Source: an uncultured bacterium
GTDB taxonomy: Bacteria > Bacillota > Clostridia > Lachnospirales > Lachnospiraceae
Length of the DNA stretch: 64,000 nt
Direction of reading: 5' to 3'
Assembly: GCA_905215155.1 (NCBI GenBank)
Contig: CAJMPJ010000011.1
Span: forward strand, 1-64,000
Each line of letters begins with the position of its first letter. Positions within the stretch are counted from its first letter, which is position 1. The translations under genes were made by a program, and so were the position numbers. The notes under the pieces are model-generated. The model was not told where the DNA came from. It did not search any database and worked only from the letters and a program-made list of their open reading frames with translations. Positions 1 to 7,727 of the stretch are shown here, one piece after another.

Positions 1-865
1 CCGCACGCGGCATTGTCGGCTGGGTTGCCGGCTGTTGGCCGGACCGCGGCATTGTCTCAGGCATTGGCTGAGGCATCGGCTGCTGACTTGGCTGCGGCAT
101 CGGCTGCAACGTCGGCTGTGGCATCGGCTGCTGGCTTGGCTGCGGCATCGGCTGTGGCATGGGCTGCGGCATCGGCTGTGGCATGGGCTGCGGCATCGGC
201 TGCTGGCTTGGCTGTGGCATCGGCTGTGGCATGGGCTGTGGCATGGAACCCATATTGTTACTTCCGGTCATTGGAACGCAGATCACCTGCCCGACAAACA
301 GATTGGTCGGATTGATTCCCGGGTTTGCCATCATAAGCGCTTCAACGGTCGTATTAAGACGCTGAGAAAGCAGCCACAGAGTATCTCCCGCTTGAATAAT
401 GTAAGAACGATAACCTTCCGGACAAGCAGGCAGCTCACCATTTTCCTCTATATCATCAGAATCCTCCTGCTGCATGCGGGGCCATATTGGAAAACTGCGG
501 AACCGGTATCCGGCTGGTATCCAGATTACCTGACCGGTCATTAGATTATTGGGATTAATTCCCGGATTTAAAGCCATAATAGTTTCAACTGTTGTACAAT
601 AAGTCTGAGAGAGTTTCCAAAGGGTATCCCCGTTTTGAATGGTATAGGCGCGCAGCCCTACCGGACAGTTTCTCGGCGGCTGTGGCTGAGGCCATGCTCC
701 ACCAGGGATGCAGATCATCTGCCCAACCCTTAAATTGTTGGGAACAAGGCCACGGTTTGCATTCATGATCGCATCAACGGTCGTATTAAATCGTCTTGAA
801 ATCAGCCACAGTGTATCACCGGCCTGAACGGTGTAGGAAAACATTCCATTAGGACAAGAAGCCAT
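1..865 (-). CDS. LysM-repeat protein with MPQP tail (C-terminus beyond window)
   Basis: Reading leftward from an ATG at 865, 288 codons stay open to the window edge. Three LysM domains are visible, at about residues 4-58, 69-120 and 148-197. Each opens with a Cys-Pro-x-Gly and a YxxQxGDTLW-type motif, and they end in GQxIxxP. LysM binds glycan chains with N-acetylglucosamine, so a role at peptidoglycan, the spore cortex or the coat is likely. After the third domain comes a low-complexity Met-Pro-Gln-Pro tail with Ser-Gln interruptions. No signal peptide is seen, which fits spore-coat or cortex proteins such as SafA, loaded from the mother cell. The start is supported only by a modest AAGG site. 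The gene is cut by the window, so its length and any C-terminal domain are unknown. Confidence 0.85.
   Translation of the reverse strand, partial: MASCPNGMFSYTVQAGDTLWLISRRFNTTVDAIMNANRGLVPNNLRVGQMICIPGGAWPQPQPPRNCPVGLRAYTIQNGDTLWKLSQTYCTTVETIMALNPGINPNNLMTGQVIWIPAGYRFRSFPIWPRMQQEDSDDIEENGELPACPEGYRSYIIQAGDTLWLLSQRLNTTVEALMMANPGINPTNLFVGQVICVPMTGSNNMGSMPQPMPQPMPQPSQQPMPQPMPQPMPQPMPQPMPQPSQQPMPQPTLQPMPQPSQQPMPQPMPETMPRSGQQPATQPTMPRA
60..250 (-). repeat. Short tandem repeat coding (Met-Pro-Gln-Pro)n
   Basis: A 12-base unit (coding strand roughly ATGCCGCAGCCC) is repeated with small changes and is interrupted twice by Ser-Gln-Gln-Pro units. It encodes the C-terminal tail of the LysM protein and stays in frame throughout. 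Such arrays are prone to length change by slippage. The array becomes degenerate towards the window edge. Confidence 0.8.
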
Positions 866-1051
866 AATATTACTGCCTTTCAAATAAAACAATTTGTCTT
901 ATGTTATGATAAAAAAATCGGAATAGTACCTGTCAACCCGCCGCAAACTTCATTTTATGGAAATAATTCTTCATAAAATTCTGTTTGCCGGGAAACCATA
1001 CCCCTTTTTCTTTTGGCAGATTGTTTTATAAAAATAAATTTTAAAAAACTA

Positions 1052-1090
1052 TTGACATTTGAAATTAAATTGAGTACAATACAATTGTAT
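1052..1090 (+). promoter_or_regulatory. Sigma-A promoter of gpx with OhrR-like operator
   Basis: TTGACA (1052-1057) and TACAAT (1075-1080) are separated by 17 bases, a near-perfect sigma-A promoter. The spacer carries AAATTAAATTG, and a perfect 12-base palindrome ATACAATTGTAT (1079-1090) overlaps the -10 and start site. TACAATT/AATTGTA half-sites are typical of OhrR-family operators. An OhrR-like gene lies 4 kb away, so peroxide-inducible control of this promoter is inferred. Confidence 0.75.
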
Positions 1091-1122
1091 CAAATAATAA
1101 ATCTTATGGAGAGGTGCCAAAA

Positions 1123-1596
1123 ATGAATTTATACGATATTACAGTCATGGACATGAAACAAAACCCGGTTTCCCTTTCAGATTATAAGGGAAAGGTCCTG
1201 CTCATTGTAAACACAGCCACTGGCTGCGGATTTACTCCACAATATGAGGGACTAGAGGCGTTATACAAAAAGTATAAGGACCGGGGCTTTGAGATTCTCG
1301 ATTTCCCCTGCAACCAGTTTGGCCATCAGGCACCCGGTAATGAAGAGGAAATTCACGAATTCTGTCAGTTGACTTACCAGGTTTCATTTCCCCAGTTTGC
1401 TAAAATTGAGGTAAACGGAGCCAATGAATCCCCCCTTTTTACCTATTTAAAATCCAGTCAGAAGGGAATGTTTGGTTCAGGGATCAAGTGGAATTTCACA
1501 AAATTCCTGGTGGATCGGAACGGAACGGTACTGAAGCGCTATGCTCCCACGGATAAACCGGAAAAATTAGAAAAAGAGATTCTTGCTCTTTTATAA
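1123..1596 (+). CDS. Glutathione peroxidase family thiol peroxidase
   Basis: This 157-residue protein reduces hydrogen peroxide or organic hydroperoxides; in anaerobic Firmicutes the reductant is usually thioredoxin-like rather than glutathione. The peroxidatic residue is Cys35 in NTATGCGFT (cysteine, not selenocysteine). The family blocks FPCNQFG and WNFTKFLVDR follow. The start is ATG 1123, eight bases after GGAGAGG; an upstream in-frame GTG at 1114 overlaps that ribosome site and is rejected. A second, longer paralogue lies at 5620-6165. The MBL gene begins 47 bases downstream with no terminator between, so the two are probably co-transcribed. Confidence 0.9.
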   Translation: MNLYDITVMDMKQNPVSLSDYKGKVLLIVNTATGCGFTPQYEGLEALYKKYKDRGFEILDFPCNQFGHQAPGNEEEIHEFCQLTYQVSFPQFAKIEVNGANESPLFTYLKSSQKGMFGSGIKWNFTKFLVDRNGTVLKRYAPTDKPEKLEKEILALL

Positions 1597-1643
1597 AGAG
1601 CCATATATAAAATAAAAAGGGTTAGCAGAAAGGAAAAATTCAC

Positions 1644-2393
1644 ATGGAGATCAAAGCAGTTAAGTTATACGAAGACGGATTTATGACACAGCCATTTGCA
1701 ATGGGAGGCGGAGTAAGCGAACCAATCTTTGATGAAGGTAAAACTTACCCATCCAGCCTGCAAAATTATGTAATCGACACAGGAAAAGAGGTGATTTTAG
1801 TTGATACCGGAATCCCAAAAGAAACGCCTGACACTCCCCCAAGAGAAGGACAGAAAATTTATCAGGGAAAACGAATCAATGATTATTTAACCGCTTTGGC
1901 AGAGCTTGGATACACTCCGGAGCAGGTAACCAGGATTCTTTTAACGCATAAGCATCCAGATCATTCCGGAGAACTGAGAAGCTTCCCCAATGCAAAAATC
2001 TATCTTTCCGAGGCTGAAGCCGATGCCTTAAAGCTGGAGGGAGACAACATCGTCCGTGTTACGTTTAAGGATGGCCCTTATTATAACTTTGAATCCAGTG
2101 AAAAGATCACGGATGGGGTGTATTTTCTTCCTGCTCCGGGACATACAAAAGGCAACAGCATCGTAATCGCAGAGATTGACGGACTCTTCTACCTGATTCA
2201 TGGAGATATCACGTATACCGATGCCGCACTGAAAGAAAACCGCTTGTCTGTCGTCTTTGAAGATCTGGAAGCCGCAAAAGAGACGCTTTCAAAAGCACGC
2301 GCTTTTATTAAGGATCATAAAACGGTCTATCTTTCTACCCACACTCCGGAAAGCCTTGCCCATTTGGAAGAGAAAAAGATCATGGAATTATAA
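1644..2393 (+). CDS. MBL-fold metallo-hydrolase, lactonase-like
   Basis: This 249-residue metallo-beta-lactamase-fold protein carries the dinuclear metal motif HxHxDH as THKHPDHSG (about residues 101-109), a later PGHTKGN histidine and an HGDI aspartate. The N-terminal layout (DTG block, long loop, HxHxDH) resembles the N-acyl-homoserine-lactonase branch, but the substrate cannot be read from sequence. It is probably cytoplasmic, as no signal peptide is seen. The ribosome site AGAAAGGA precedes the ATG. It follows gpx closely and ends at a strong hairpin, so a role in detoxification alongside the peroxidase is a reasonable inference. Confidence 0.8.
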   Translation: MEIKAVKLYEDGFMTQPFAMGGGVSEPIFDEGKTYPSSLQNYVIDTGKEVILVDTGIPKETPDTPPREGQKIYQGKRINDYLTALAELGYTPEQVTRILLTHKHPDHSGELRSFPNAKIYLSEAEADALKLEGDNIVRVTFKDGPYYNFESSEKITDGVYFLPAPGHTKGNSIVIAEIDGLFYLIHGDITYTDAALKENRLSVVFEDLEAAKETLSKARAFIKDHKTVYLSTHTPESLAHLEEKKIMEL

Positions 2394-2404
2394 AACCACC
2401 AAAA

Positions 2405-2434
2405 AAGGTGCAGTTTGAAGCTGCACCTTCTTTT
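2405..2434. terminator. Intrinsic terminator, bidirectional
   Basis: A perfect 9-base stem AAGGTGCAG / CTGCACCTT with a 7-base loop is flanked by A-rich and T-rich tracts. It lies between the convergent MBL gene and the WYL remnant and can serve both strands. Confidence 0.85.
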
Positions 2435-2483
2435 ATTATCTGAATATTTAACTTTCTCTAAACCAGACAGCGAAAGATCAACA

Positions 2484-3209
2484 TTACCTGGAATATTGTT
2501 CCAGCATCTCTTCCAGACGCCTTTGTAATTCCCTGCGTACAAAGTCCGGCTCCACACAGGTCAGTTTATTTCCAAAACTCAGTAATATGCCATATCCGTA
2601 ATCATCATCAATAAAATGAAACTTCACAAGGTATTTCCCATTTTCAAGGTCTGTCATATCATCAAGAGTGCAGTAATCAAGCATTCGATCAATCGCCGAC
2701 TGATCCACCAGCAGTTTTATTTGAAATGTTTTTCTGCTCATCTCATGGGTAAAATCAGAAAATGGATGCGGCAGGGTCTTTCGTGGGAAAGAATTCAGTT
2801 CCTTCTGCACCTGGCACATTCTTCCAAGTTTAAATAATCGGAAATCCTCTTTTTTTCTCACGTACCCCTGGAGATACCAATGGCTGTTTTTAAATACCAG
2901 GCGGTGAGGTTCCATGCCGCTTACTCTCTCCTTCCCTCTTCTGCCCAGATAAGAAAAGGATATGCAACGGTTTTGTTCCATCGCCTCTTTAACCGCATCA
3001 AGAACTTTGTTTGAATCTTTTCCTCTCATCCAGGAAGAAAGATCAAACATGATCTGATCTGTTTTGGAAGCTACCTCATCGGCAAACTCCTCCGAAACAA
3101 AACTTTTGACTTTCGCACGAACCTTTGTAATATCCTTTCCTGACAACGCATTATGAACGATCCCAAGGCCCATCAGCATCGTACTGATATCATCCGCTGT
3201 AAAGATCAC
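2484..3209 (-). pseudogene. WYL-domain transcriptional regulator, N-terminal HTH missing
   Basis: The 241 codons match the middle and C-terminal part of YafY-type regulators: a WYL sensor core (HRLVFKNSHWYLQGY region) followed by the C-terminal extension. Family members are normally about 300 residues and begin with a winged HTH of about 60 residues, which is absent here. The first visible residues (IFTADDISTMLMGLG) correspond to the segment just after the HTH. The open frame begins at a GTG with no good ribosome site. It abuts the equally headless S51 peptidase on the other strand, which points to a deletion that removed both 5' ends. It is probably non-functional, though a HTH-less fragment could still be made. 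Confidence 0.75.
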
Positions 3210-3569
3210 CTTTTCGGCGGCAACACATTCTTTTTACTGCAGGAAATGAAAAGAACCGGAGCAGATCAAATCATAAAGGAACAGATCCGGTCAGGAAAGC
3301 CCTATATCGGAGAATCCGCCGGCTCCATCATTCTCTCTCCCAACATCGAATATGTAAAAGAAATGGATGACTGCAGCATAGCAGCCGATTTAGAAAACTT
3401 TGACGGGCTGCAGATCATTGATTTTTTCCCATTGCCTCATTATAACTGTTTTCCTTTTAAAGATGCAGTGGAAAAAATCATTTCCCTATATAAGGGTTCC
3501 ATGGATTTAAAACCCATCACAAATTCTGAAGTAATCCTGGTTCATGACGGCGATGTTCAAATTAGTTAA
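3210..3569 (+). pseudogene. S51 (peptidase E-like) family peptidase, N-terminus missing
   Basis: From about 3213 the frame encodes the GGNTFFLLQ strand and the nucleophile-elbow motif GESAGSI of peptidase E-like serine peptidases, continuing to a plausible C-terminus. Roughly the first 80 residues expected in this family are lacking. Sequence upstream of the GGN motif belongs to the WYL gene on the opposite strand. The open frame does extend leftward to an ATG at 3153, but those codons are antisense to the WYL gene and resemble no S51 protein. This is read as the other side of the deletion scar. Confidence 0.75.
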
Positions 3570-3674
3570 TTATTTCACAATTTGGTTTTAACCGACATAT
3601 CCTGACTGGAAAATACACACCGCACCAAATCCCCTTTCTTATAATAACATGATAGTAAGAAAGGAGGCAATCCT

Positions 3675-5030
3675 ATGAACCTTTGTGACTTTGATGGTCT
3701 TACCGGTCGTGTAATAACTCCAGAGGACCCTTCTTACCAAGCGCTGAGACAAGTTTATAACAGAGCCGTAAATAAATTCCCTCTGGCCATCGTTTACTGT
3801 CTCAATGAGGGGGATGTCAGCAATGCTGTGCTGTGGTCCATATCCCATCATGTCTCCCTGCGTATCCGAAGCGGCGGCCATAATTATGAAGGCTATTCCA
3901 CAGGAAATGATATCCTGGAGATTGATTTAAGTGAAATGAATCAGATCACCATAGATGAAACTGCCCATTTGCTTACGGTGGAAGGAGGGGTGAACAACAG
4001 ACAGGTATACGAATTTGTCTCCTCCCTTGGATATCCTTTCCCCGGAGGCACCTGCCCCAGTGTGGGGGTGAGCGGCTATGCACTGGGAGGCGGCTGGGGA
4101 CTCTCCTGCCGGTACCTGGGTCTTGGGTGCGACAATCTTACCAAACTCCGGATGATCAATTATGAAGGAACGGCTCTGACTGCCAGTCCCCAAGAAAACC
4201 CCGATTTGTTCTGGGCGCTTCGGGGAGGCGGCGGCGGAAATTTTGGCGTCATTGTATCCATGACCTTCCGTCTTCCAGGAAAAATCGACAAAATCACGTT
4301 GATCGACATCCGATACCCGGATTCCGATCAGGAAAAACAAGCCTCCTTTATACGGACCTGGCAGGATTGGCTTGCAGCCGCAGATCCCAGAATCACTCTG
4401 GTCTCAAGGATTTTCAATTCTATAGAAGATGGCCTGGGCATCCTCGCGCGCGGGTTCTTCTACGGCCCGCCGGAAGCCGCTCTTGGAATCATAACGCCCC
4501 TTTTAAGGCTGGGCGGAGTAAAGTACACGCTCAAATACCTGCCATTTTTAGAAGCAGTCAATCGCATCGGCAGTTTTTATCCGCCATTTGAAGCCTTCCA
4601 GTCCACAAGCCGTTTCGTTCTCCGTGATTTTACCGATTGCGAAAGCTGCCGTCTGGCAGATATGATCGCAGATCGTCCCCAGGGCTCCAGTTATGCCGCC
4701 CTATCCTTTTATGCCCTGGGCGGCAAAGTGGCTGAAGAGGGTCCGTCCGCAACTGCCTTTACCTATCGCAATGCAAAGTATATAATCTGGCTCAATACGG
4801 TTTATGACGGCTGCAAATGCAACAATGCCGCCTGGATCTCAGAACGTTTCTGCTATCTAAAATCCATTACCGAAGGCGCTTATGTTAATTTTCCCTACGA
4901 TGGACTTCCCCGGTATTTAGAGGAGTACTACGGCTGTAACGTACGCAGATTAAAAATGGTGAAGGAACAATACGATCCTCTCCATGTTTTTTCATTTCCC
5001 CAGGGAATCGGCTGCAATATATGCTGTTAA
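3675..5030 (+). CDS. FAD-binding oxidase, berberine-bridge-enzyme type
   Basis: This 451-residue flavoprotein belongs to the VAO/PCMH superfamily. The FAD_binding_4 domain spans about residues 35-170. His69 in RSGGHNYEG and Cys127 in GGTCPSVGVSG match the two residues that bind FAD covalently in bicovalent oxidases of this group. The BBE domain at the C-terminus ends in YDPLHVFSFPQGIG. Such enzymes oxidise sugars, polyphenols or alkaloids using oxygen, which is odd for an anaerobe; a detoxifying or oxygen-scavenging use is possible. An excellent AAAGGAGG ribosome site precedes the ATG. It is a single gene ending at the 5084 hairpin. Confidence 0.85.
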   Translation: MNLCDFDGLTGRVITPEDPSYQALRQVYNRAVNKFPLAIVYCLNEGDVSNAVLWSISHHVSLRIRSGGHNYEGYSTGNDILEIDLSEMNQITIDETAHLLTVEGGVNNRQVYEFVSSLGYPFPGGTCPSVGVSGYALGGGWGLSCRYLGLGCDNLTKLRMINYEGTALTASPQENPDLFWALRGGGGGNFGVIVSMTFRLPGKIDKITLIDIRYPDSDQEKQASFIRTWQDWLAAADPRITLVSRIFNSIEDGLGILARGFFYGPPEAALGIITPLLRLGGVKYTLKYLPFLEAVNRIGSFYPPFEAFQSTSRFVLRDFTDCESCRLADMIADRPQGSSYAALSFYALGGKVAEEGPSATAFTYRNAKYIIWLNTVYDGCKCNNAAWISERFCYLKSITEGAYVNFPYDGLPRYLEEYYGCNVRRLKMVKEQYDPLHVFSFPQGIGCNICC

Positions 5031-5083
5031 TCACTTTGCAAACCATATTTTCCATTACATGTACCTACTTAAAGAAATCAATA

Positions 5084-5130
5084 AAAATGCGTCTTGAGTG
5101 AGCTTTAAAAGCTGTTTCAAGACGCATTTT
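5084..5130. terminator. Intrinsic terminator, bidirectional
   Basis: The stem AAAATGCGTCTTGA / TCAAGACGCATTTT carries A and T tracts at both ends. It sits between the convergent FAD oxidase and ohrR genes and can end both transcripts. Confidence 0.85.
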
Positions 5131-5135
5131 ATAAA

Positions 5136-5579
5136 TTACCGGTCCTGGTTCCGGTTAGAACTTCCTAATATCTTATAGAGCAGTTCATATAACTGTTTTG
5201 CTTCATTCCCATCAAGAGGAACACACTGAGCAATCCGTTCCGGAATGACCACCGCTTTTTCCTTCAGTTTCTCACCTTGTTCCGTCAGTTCTGCAATGAC
5301 ACTTCGTTCGTCTGCTTTGTCCCGGCTGCGTTTAAGAAGCCCGGCACTTTCCATCTTTTTCAACAGGGGAGTGAGGGTACCGCTGTCCAGATAAAGGATT
5401 TCTCCTAACTGCTTTACGGTAAGCCGCTTCCTCTCCCATAATACCATCATGGCGATGTACTGGGTGTAAGTCAAACCGATCTCATCGAGAAATGGCTTAT
5501 ACATTCGTACAATCTCACGGGAACATGCATAGAGTGGAAAGCATAGCTGGTTTTCTATTTTCAATTTGTCGTAATTCAT
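5136..5579 (-). CDS. ohrR: OhrR-family organic-peroxide sensor (MarR family)
   Basis: This 147-residue winged-helix repressor closely resembles Bacillus OhrR. The N-terminal QLCFPLYACSREI places a reactive Cys at residue 13, matching the redox-sensing Cys15 of Bacillus OhrR, and there is an extra Cys19. The helix-turn-helix and wing region LDSGTLTPLLKKME...DERSV is typical. OhrR releases DNA when the cysteine is oxidised by organic hydroperoxide. The start is ATG 5579 after CGGAGA; a GTG 21 bases upstream is less likely. It follows a peroxidase gene by 40 bases on the same strand, and no ohr gene is visible, so the peroxidases are the probable targets. Confidence 0.88.
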   Translation of the reverse strand: MNYDKLKIENQLCFPLYACSREIVRMYKPFLDEIGLTYTQYIAMMVLWERKRLTVKQLGEILYLDSGTLTPLLKKMESAGLLKRSRDKADERSVIAELTEQGEKLKEKAVVIPERIAQCVPLDGNEAKQLYELLYKILGSSNRNQDR

Positions 5580-5619
5580 AACTAATCTCCGTTCTCCCAC
5601 TGTATCATATAAAATATAA

Positions 5620-6165
5620 CTACAATAATTCTTTTATACTCTCTTCTAAAAGCTTCATATCCGCAGTCGGTTCAAACCTTTTTACTACATTTCCCTTGCG
5701 GTCCACAAGAAACTTTGTAAAATTCCATTTGATATCAGGCTCGTTCTTATAATCAGGATTCTTTTCTTCAAACATCTTCTCCAAAACAGAGGTCAGTTCA
5801 TGTCCGGCATCAAAGCCTTCAAACCCTTTTTCCTTTACAAGATACTGATAAAGCGGGATCGCATGATCACCATTTACTTCAATCTTTGAAAACTGAGGAT
5901 AGGTGATTCCAAACCTTCCAGTACAAAAGGAATGAATTTCCTCATCCGCACCAGGTGCCTGATTGCCGAACTGGTTGCATGGAAAATCAAGGATTTCTAA
6001 GCCCTGATCCGCATACTTTTCATAAATTTTCTGAAGATCGCCATACTGAGGAGTGAAACCGCAAGCGGTAGCTGTATTAACGATCAACAAAACCTTCCCT
6101 GCATAATCAGATAATTTCTTTTCTGCACCTTCCATTGTCTTTACCGTAAAATCATAAACAGACAT
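5620..6165 (-). CDS. Glutathione peroxidase family thiol peroxidase (long paralogue)
   Basis: This 181-residue peroxidase has Cys35 in NTATACGFT, the FPCNQFGNQAPG block and a WNFTKFLVDR block. Compared with the copy at 1123 it has an insertion of about 24 residues (GFEGFDAGHE...DYKNEP) before WNF. The two otherwise share the same layout, so they are paralogues within 5 kb. The start has the strong ribosome site TAAGGAGG. It is followed by ohrR, an arrangement that lets the sensor be induced together with the enzyme it controls. Confidence 0.9.
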   Translation of the reverse strand: MSVYDFTVKTMEGAEKKLSDYAGKVLLIVNTATACGFTPQYGDLQKIYEKYADQGLEILDFPCNQFGNQAPGADEEIHSFCTGRFGITYPQFSKIEVNGDHAIPLYQYLVKEKGFEGFDAGHELTSVLEKMFEEKNPDYKNEPDIKWNFTKFLVDRKGNVVKRFEPTADMKLLEESIKELL

Positions 6166-6185
6166 ATCATATACCTCCTTAATCT

Positions 6186-6208
6186 ATTATACAAAATTAA
6201 ATTTATTA
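6186..6208 (-). promoter_or_regulatory. Promoter and AT-rich operator of the long gpx
   Basis: On the minus strand TATAAT lies at 6191-6186, just upstream of the ribosome site; the -35 is weak. The spacer contains TACAAAATTAAATTTA, sharing AAATTAAATT with the promoter at 1062-1071. A shared OhrR operator is inferred from this similarity and the adjacent ohrR gene. Confidence 0.5.
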
Positions 6209-6304
6209 AAATCATCTTTATTATATTTCTATTATGGCTCTTTGTCAATGAAATTATGTAATTAAATTTTGCAAAATTCAGTTACCAAAAATTGTCTGCA
6301 AGTA

Positions 6305-6346
6305 TTGACAGCTAAAAAAATCTATGCTAACATTTGTATGTACAAA
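6305..6346 (+). promoter_or_regulatory. Promoter and palindromic operator of the MarR-nitroreductase operon
   Basis: TTGACA (6305-6310), a 17-base spacer and TAACAT (6328-6333) form a sigma-A promoter. Directly after it TTTGTA-TG-TACAAA (6333-6346) is a perfect inverted repeat at the start site, as expected for an autoregulating MarR repressor. Confidence 0.75.
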
Positions 6347-6362
6347 CAAAAGAGGTGATGAA

Positions 6363-6812
6363 TTGAACGGGAAAACCAATACGAAAGAACAGGTCTGTAC
6401 TCTAAACAGCTGTTTATTTTTTTCCAATGCAAAACTTTCCAGGGCTTTTGGGAAAATCGCTGATGAGGCCTTTTCAAAAACAGGGCTTTCTCCAAGCCAT
6501 GCGCTGCTGCTTTATCTCGTAAACTTAAACGGCGGTATGATGCAGAAAGAGCTGGGAGAAACGCTGCATTTAACTCCCTCTACCATTACCCGTCTGATTG
6601 AGAAGCTGGAGCATAAAGGGCTGGTTTCAAAGCAATCAGAAGGGAAACAGGTGTATTTGAACACTACCTCGGAGGGACTTTACTTGCAGGATAAAATCAT
6701 GGAATCATGGGATCTGCTTCATAAGGAATACGAAGGTGTTCTAACCGAAGAGGAAACCGCCCATTTTATTGAAATAAGCGGAAAACTTTTAAAGCATTTA
6801 GAAAATAATTAG
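6363..6812 (+). CDS. MarR family transcriptional regulator
   Basis: This 149-residue winged-helix repressor has the recognition-helix region LGETLHLTPSTITRLIEKLEHKG and a following wing. The start chosen is TTG 6363, which follows AGAGGTGA by a few bases. The first ATG (6324) lies inside the promoter, upstream of the predicted start site, and cannot be used. Two N-terminal cysteines (VCTLNSC) could be redox-active but do not match the OhrR position exactly. It heads an operon with a nitroreductase and an ABM-domain protein, so a quinone, nitro-aromatic or electrophile signal is likely. Confidence 0.85.
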   Translation: MNGKTNTKEQVCTLNSCLFFSNAKLSRAFGKIADEAFSKTGLSPSHALLLYLVNLNGGMMQKELGETLHLTPSTITRLIEKLEHKGLVSKQSEGKQVYLNTTSEGLYLQDKIMESWDLLHKEYEGVLTEEETAHFIEISGKLLKHLENN

Positions 6813-6824
6813 GAGGTACCCAAC

Positions 6825-7334
6825 ATGCAGGAAATTTTTAACAGAAGGAGCATTCGTAAATTTACCAATCAAACGGTGGAACCGGAGAAAATCGACAAAC
6901 TATTGCGTGCAGCCATGCAGGCACCATCAGCCATGAACCAACAGCCATGGGAATTCATCGTTGTGCAGGATAAGGAATGTCTTGAGAAACTTTCTCTCAC
7001 ATCCCCTTATGCCAAATTGGTGGCTGGTTCTCCATTAACCATTGTGTTACTGGCCAATAAAAATGATATTAAAGTTCCTGGTGCTCTTGGCTGGGAGGAA
7101 GATATGGGAGCAGCTGCCCAGAATATTCTTCTGGAGGCCGTTCACTTAGGGCTTGGCGGCGTATGGCTCGGTGTAGCCACTACAGAAACCATTCCACAGG
7201 AAATAAGCCGTCTTTTTGATCTTCCCGGCCACATCATGCCTTTTGCCATGATATCCATCGGCTATCCGGATGGTCAGGAGAATAAATTTGTAGACCGTTA
7301 CAAAGAGGAAAAAGTCCATTACGAAAAATGGTAA
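6825..7334 (+). CDS. Nitroreductase family protein
   Basis: This 169-residue flavoprotein has the FMN-binding RRSIRKF motif near the N-terminus, then APSAMNQQPWEF and a C-terminal GYP segment. Nitroreductases use NAD(P)H and FMN to reduce nitro groups or quinones; the substrate here is unknown. The ribosome site AGGAGG is ideal, and the gene starts 12 bases after the MarR stop, so the two are co-transcribed and probably co-regulated. Confidence 0.88.
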   Translation: MQEIFNRRSIRKFTNQTVEPEKIDKLLRAAMQAPSAMNQQPWEFIVVQDKECLEKLSLTSPYAKLVAGSPLTIVLLANKNDIKVPGALGWEEDMGAAAQNILLEAVHLGLGGVWLGVATTETIPQEISRLFDLPGHIMPFAMISIGYPDGQENKFVDRYKEEKVHYEKW

Positions 7335-7354
7335 TAAACCAGGGAGAAAAGACG

Positions 7355-7645
7355 ATGATTAAAATAATTGCGAACAACTACATCAAAGCTGACAAAGTAG
7401 AAGAATTTATCAGGCTTGCAAAGGGTCTTGTGGAAAATACAAGAGCCAAAGATGCGGGCTGCATCCGTTATGAACTCCTTCAGGATATCAAAAATCCCCA
7501 GATTTTAACCATGGTAGAGGAATGGGAAGATCAGGAATCTTTAAACGGACACGCAAACTCCAGTCATTTTAAAGAGGTTATGGCTGCTACCGCCGACTTT
7601 TCGGAAAAGCCCGCAGAACTTCATATCTGCAGAACCATCCTATAA
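7355..7645 (+). CDS. Putative quinol monooxygenase (ABM domain)
   Basis: This 96-residue protein has the antibiotic-biosynthesis-monooxygenase fold: the IIANNYIKADKVEEF strand-helix start, RYELLQD in the middle and EEWEDQESLNGHANSSHF near the C-terminus. YgiN-like members act on quinols. The start is ATG 7355 after AGGGAGAA; an upstream ATG at 7328 overlaps the nitroreductase end and lacks a ribosome site. As last gene of the MarR operon it supports a quinone-stress role. Confidence 0.8.
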   Translation: MIKIIANNYIKADKVEEFIRLAKGLVENTRAKDAGCIRYELLQDIKNPQILTMVEEWEDQESLNGHANSSHFKEVMAATADFSEKPAELHICRTIL

Positions 7646-7652
7646 GAAACCT

Positions 7653-7710
7653 TAACAGAAAAAACACCTTGACATTCCGGCAAAACCGGATTCAAGGTGT
7701 TTTTTCTGTT
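7653..7710. terminator. Long intrinsic terminator, bidirectional
   Basis: AACAGAAAAAACACCTTGA and its complement flank a short CCGG-containing inner hairpin. It ends the plus-strand MarR operon and lies 18 bases from the stop of the minus-strand kinase gene. Confidence 0.85.
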
Positions 7711-7727
7711 ATGGCTCCATTAAGCGC

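Noticed and set aside
13..544. Plus-strand open frames with Ala-, Arg-His- or Gly-Cys-rich repeats at the left edge
   Set aside because: They are antisense readings of the MPQP-coding repeat; the minus strand frame carries three clear LysM domains.
1114..1122. GTG start for the first glutathione peroxidase
   Set aside because: It overlaps the GGAGAGG ribosome site; the ATG at 1123 is properly spaced.
3153..3209. In-frame ATG extending the S51 remnant leftward
   Set aside because: The extra residues are antisense to the WYL regulator and resemble no peptidase sequence; the ribosome site is absent.
1123..6165. Selenocysteine in the two glutathione peroxidases
   Set aside because: The active-site codons are TGC in both, encoding ordinary cysteine.
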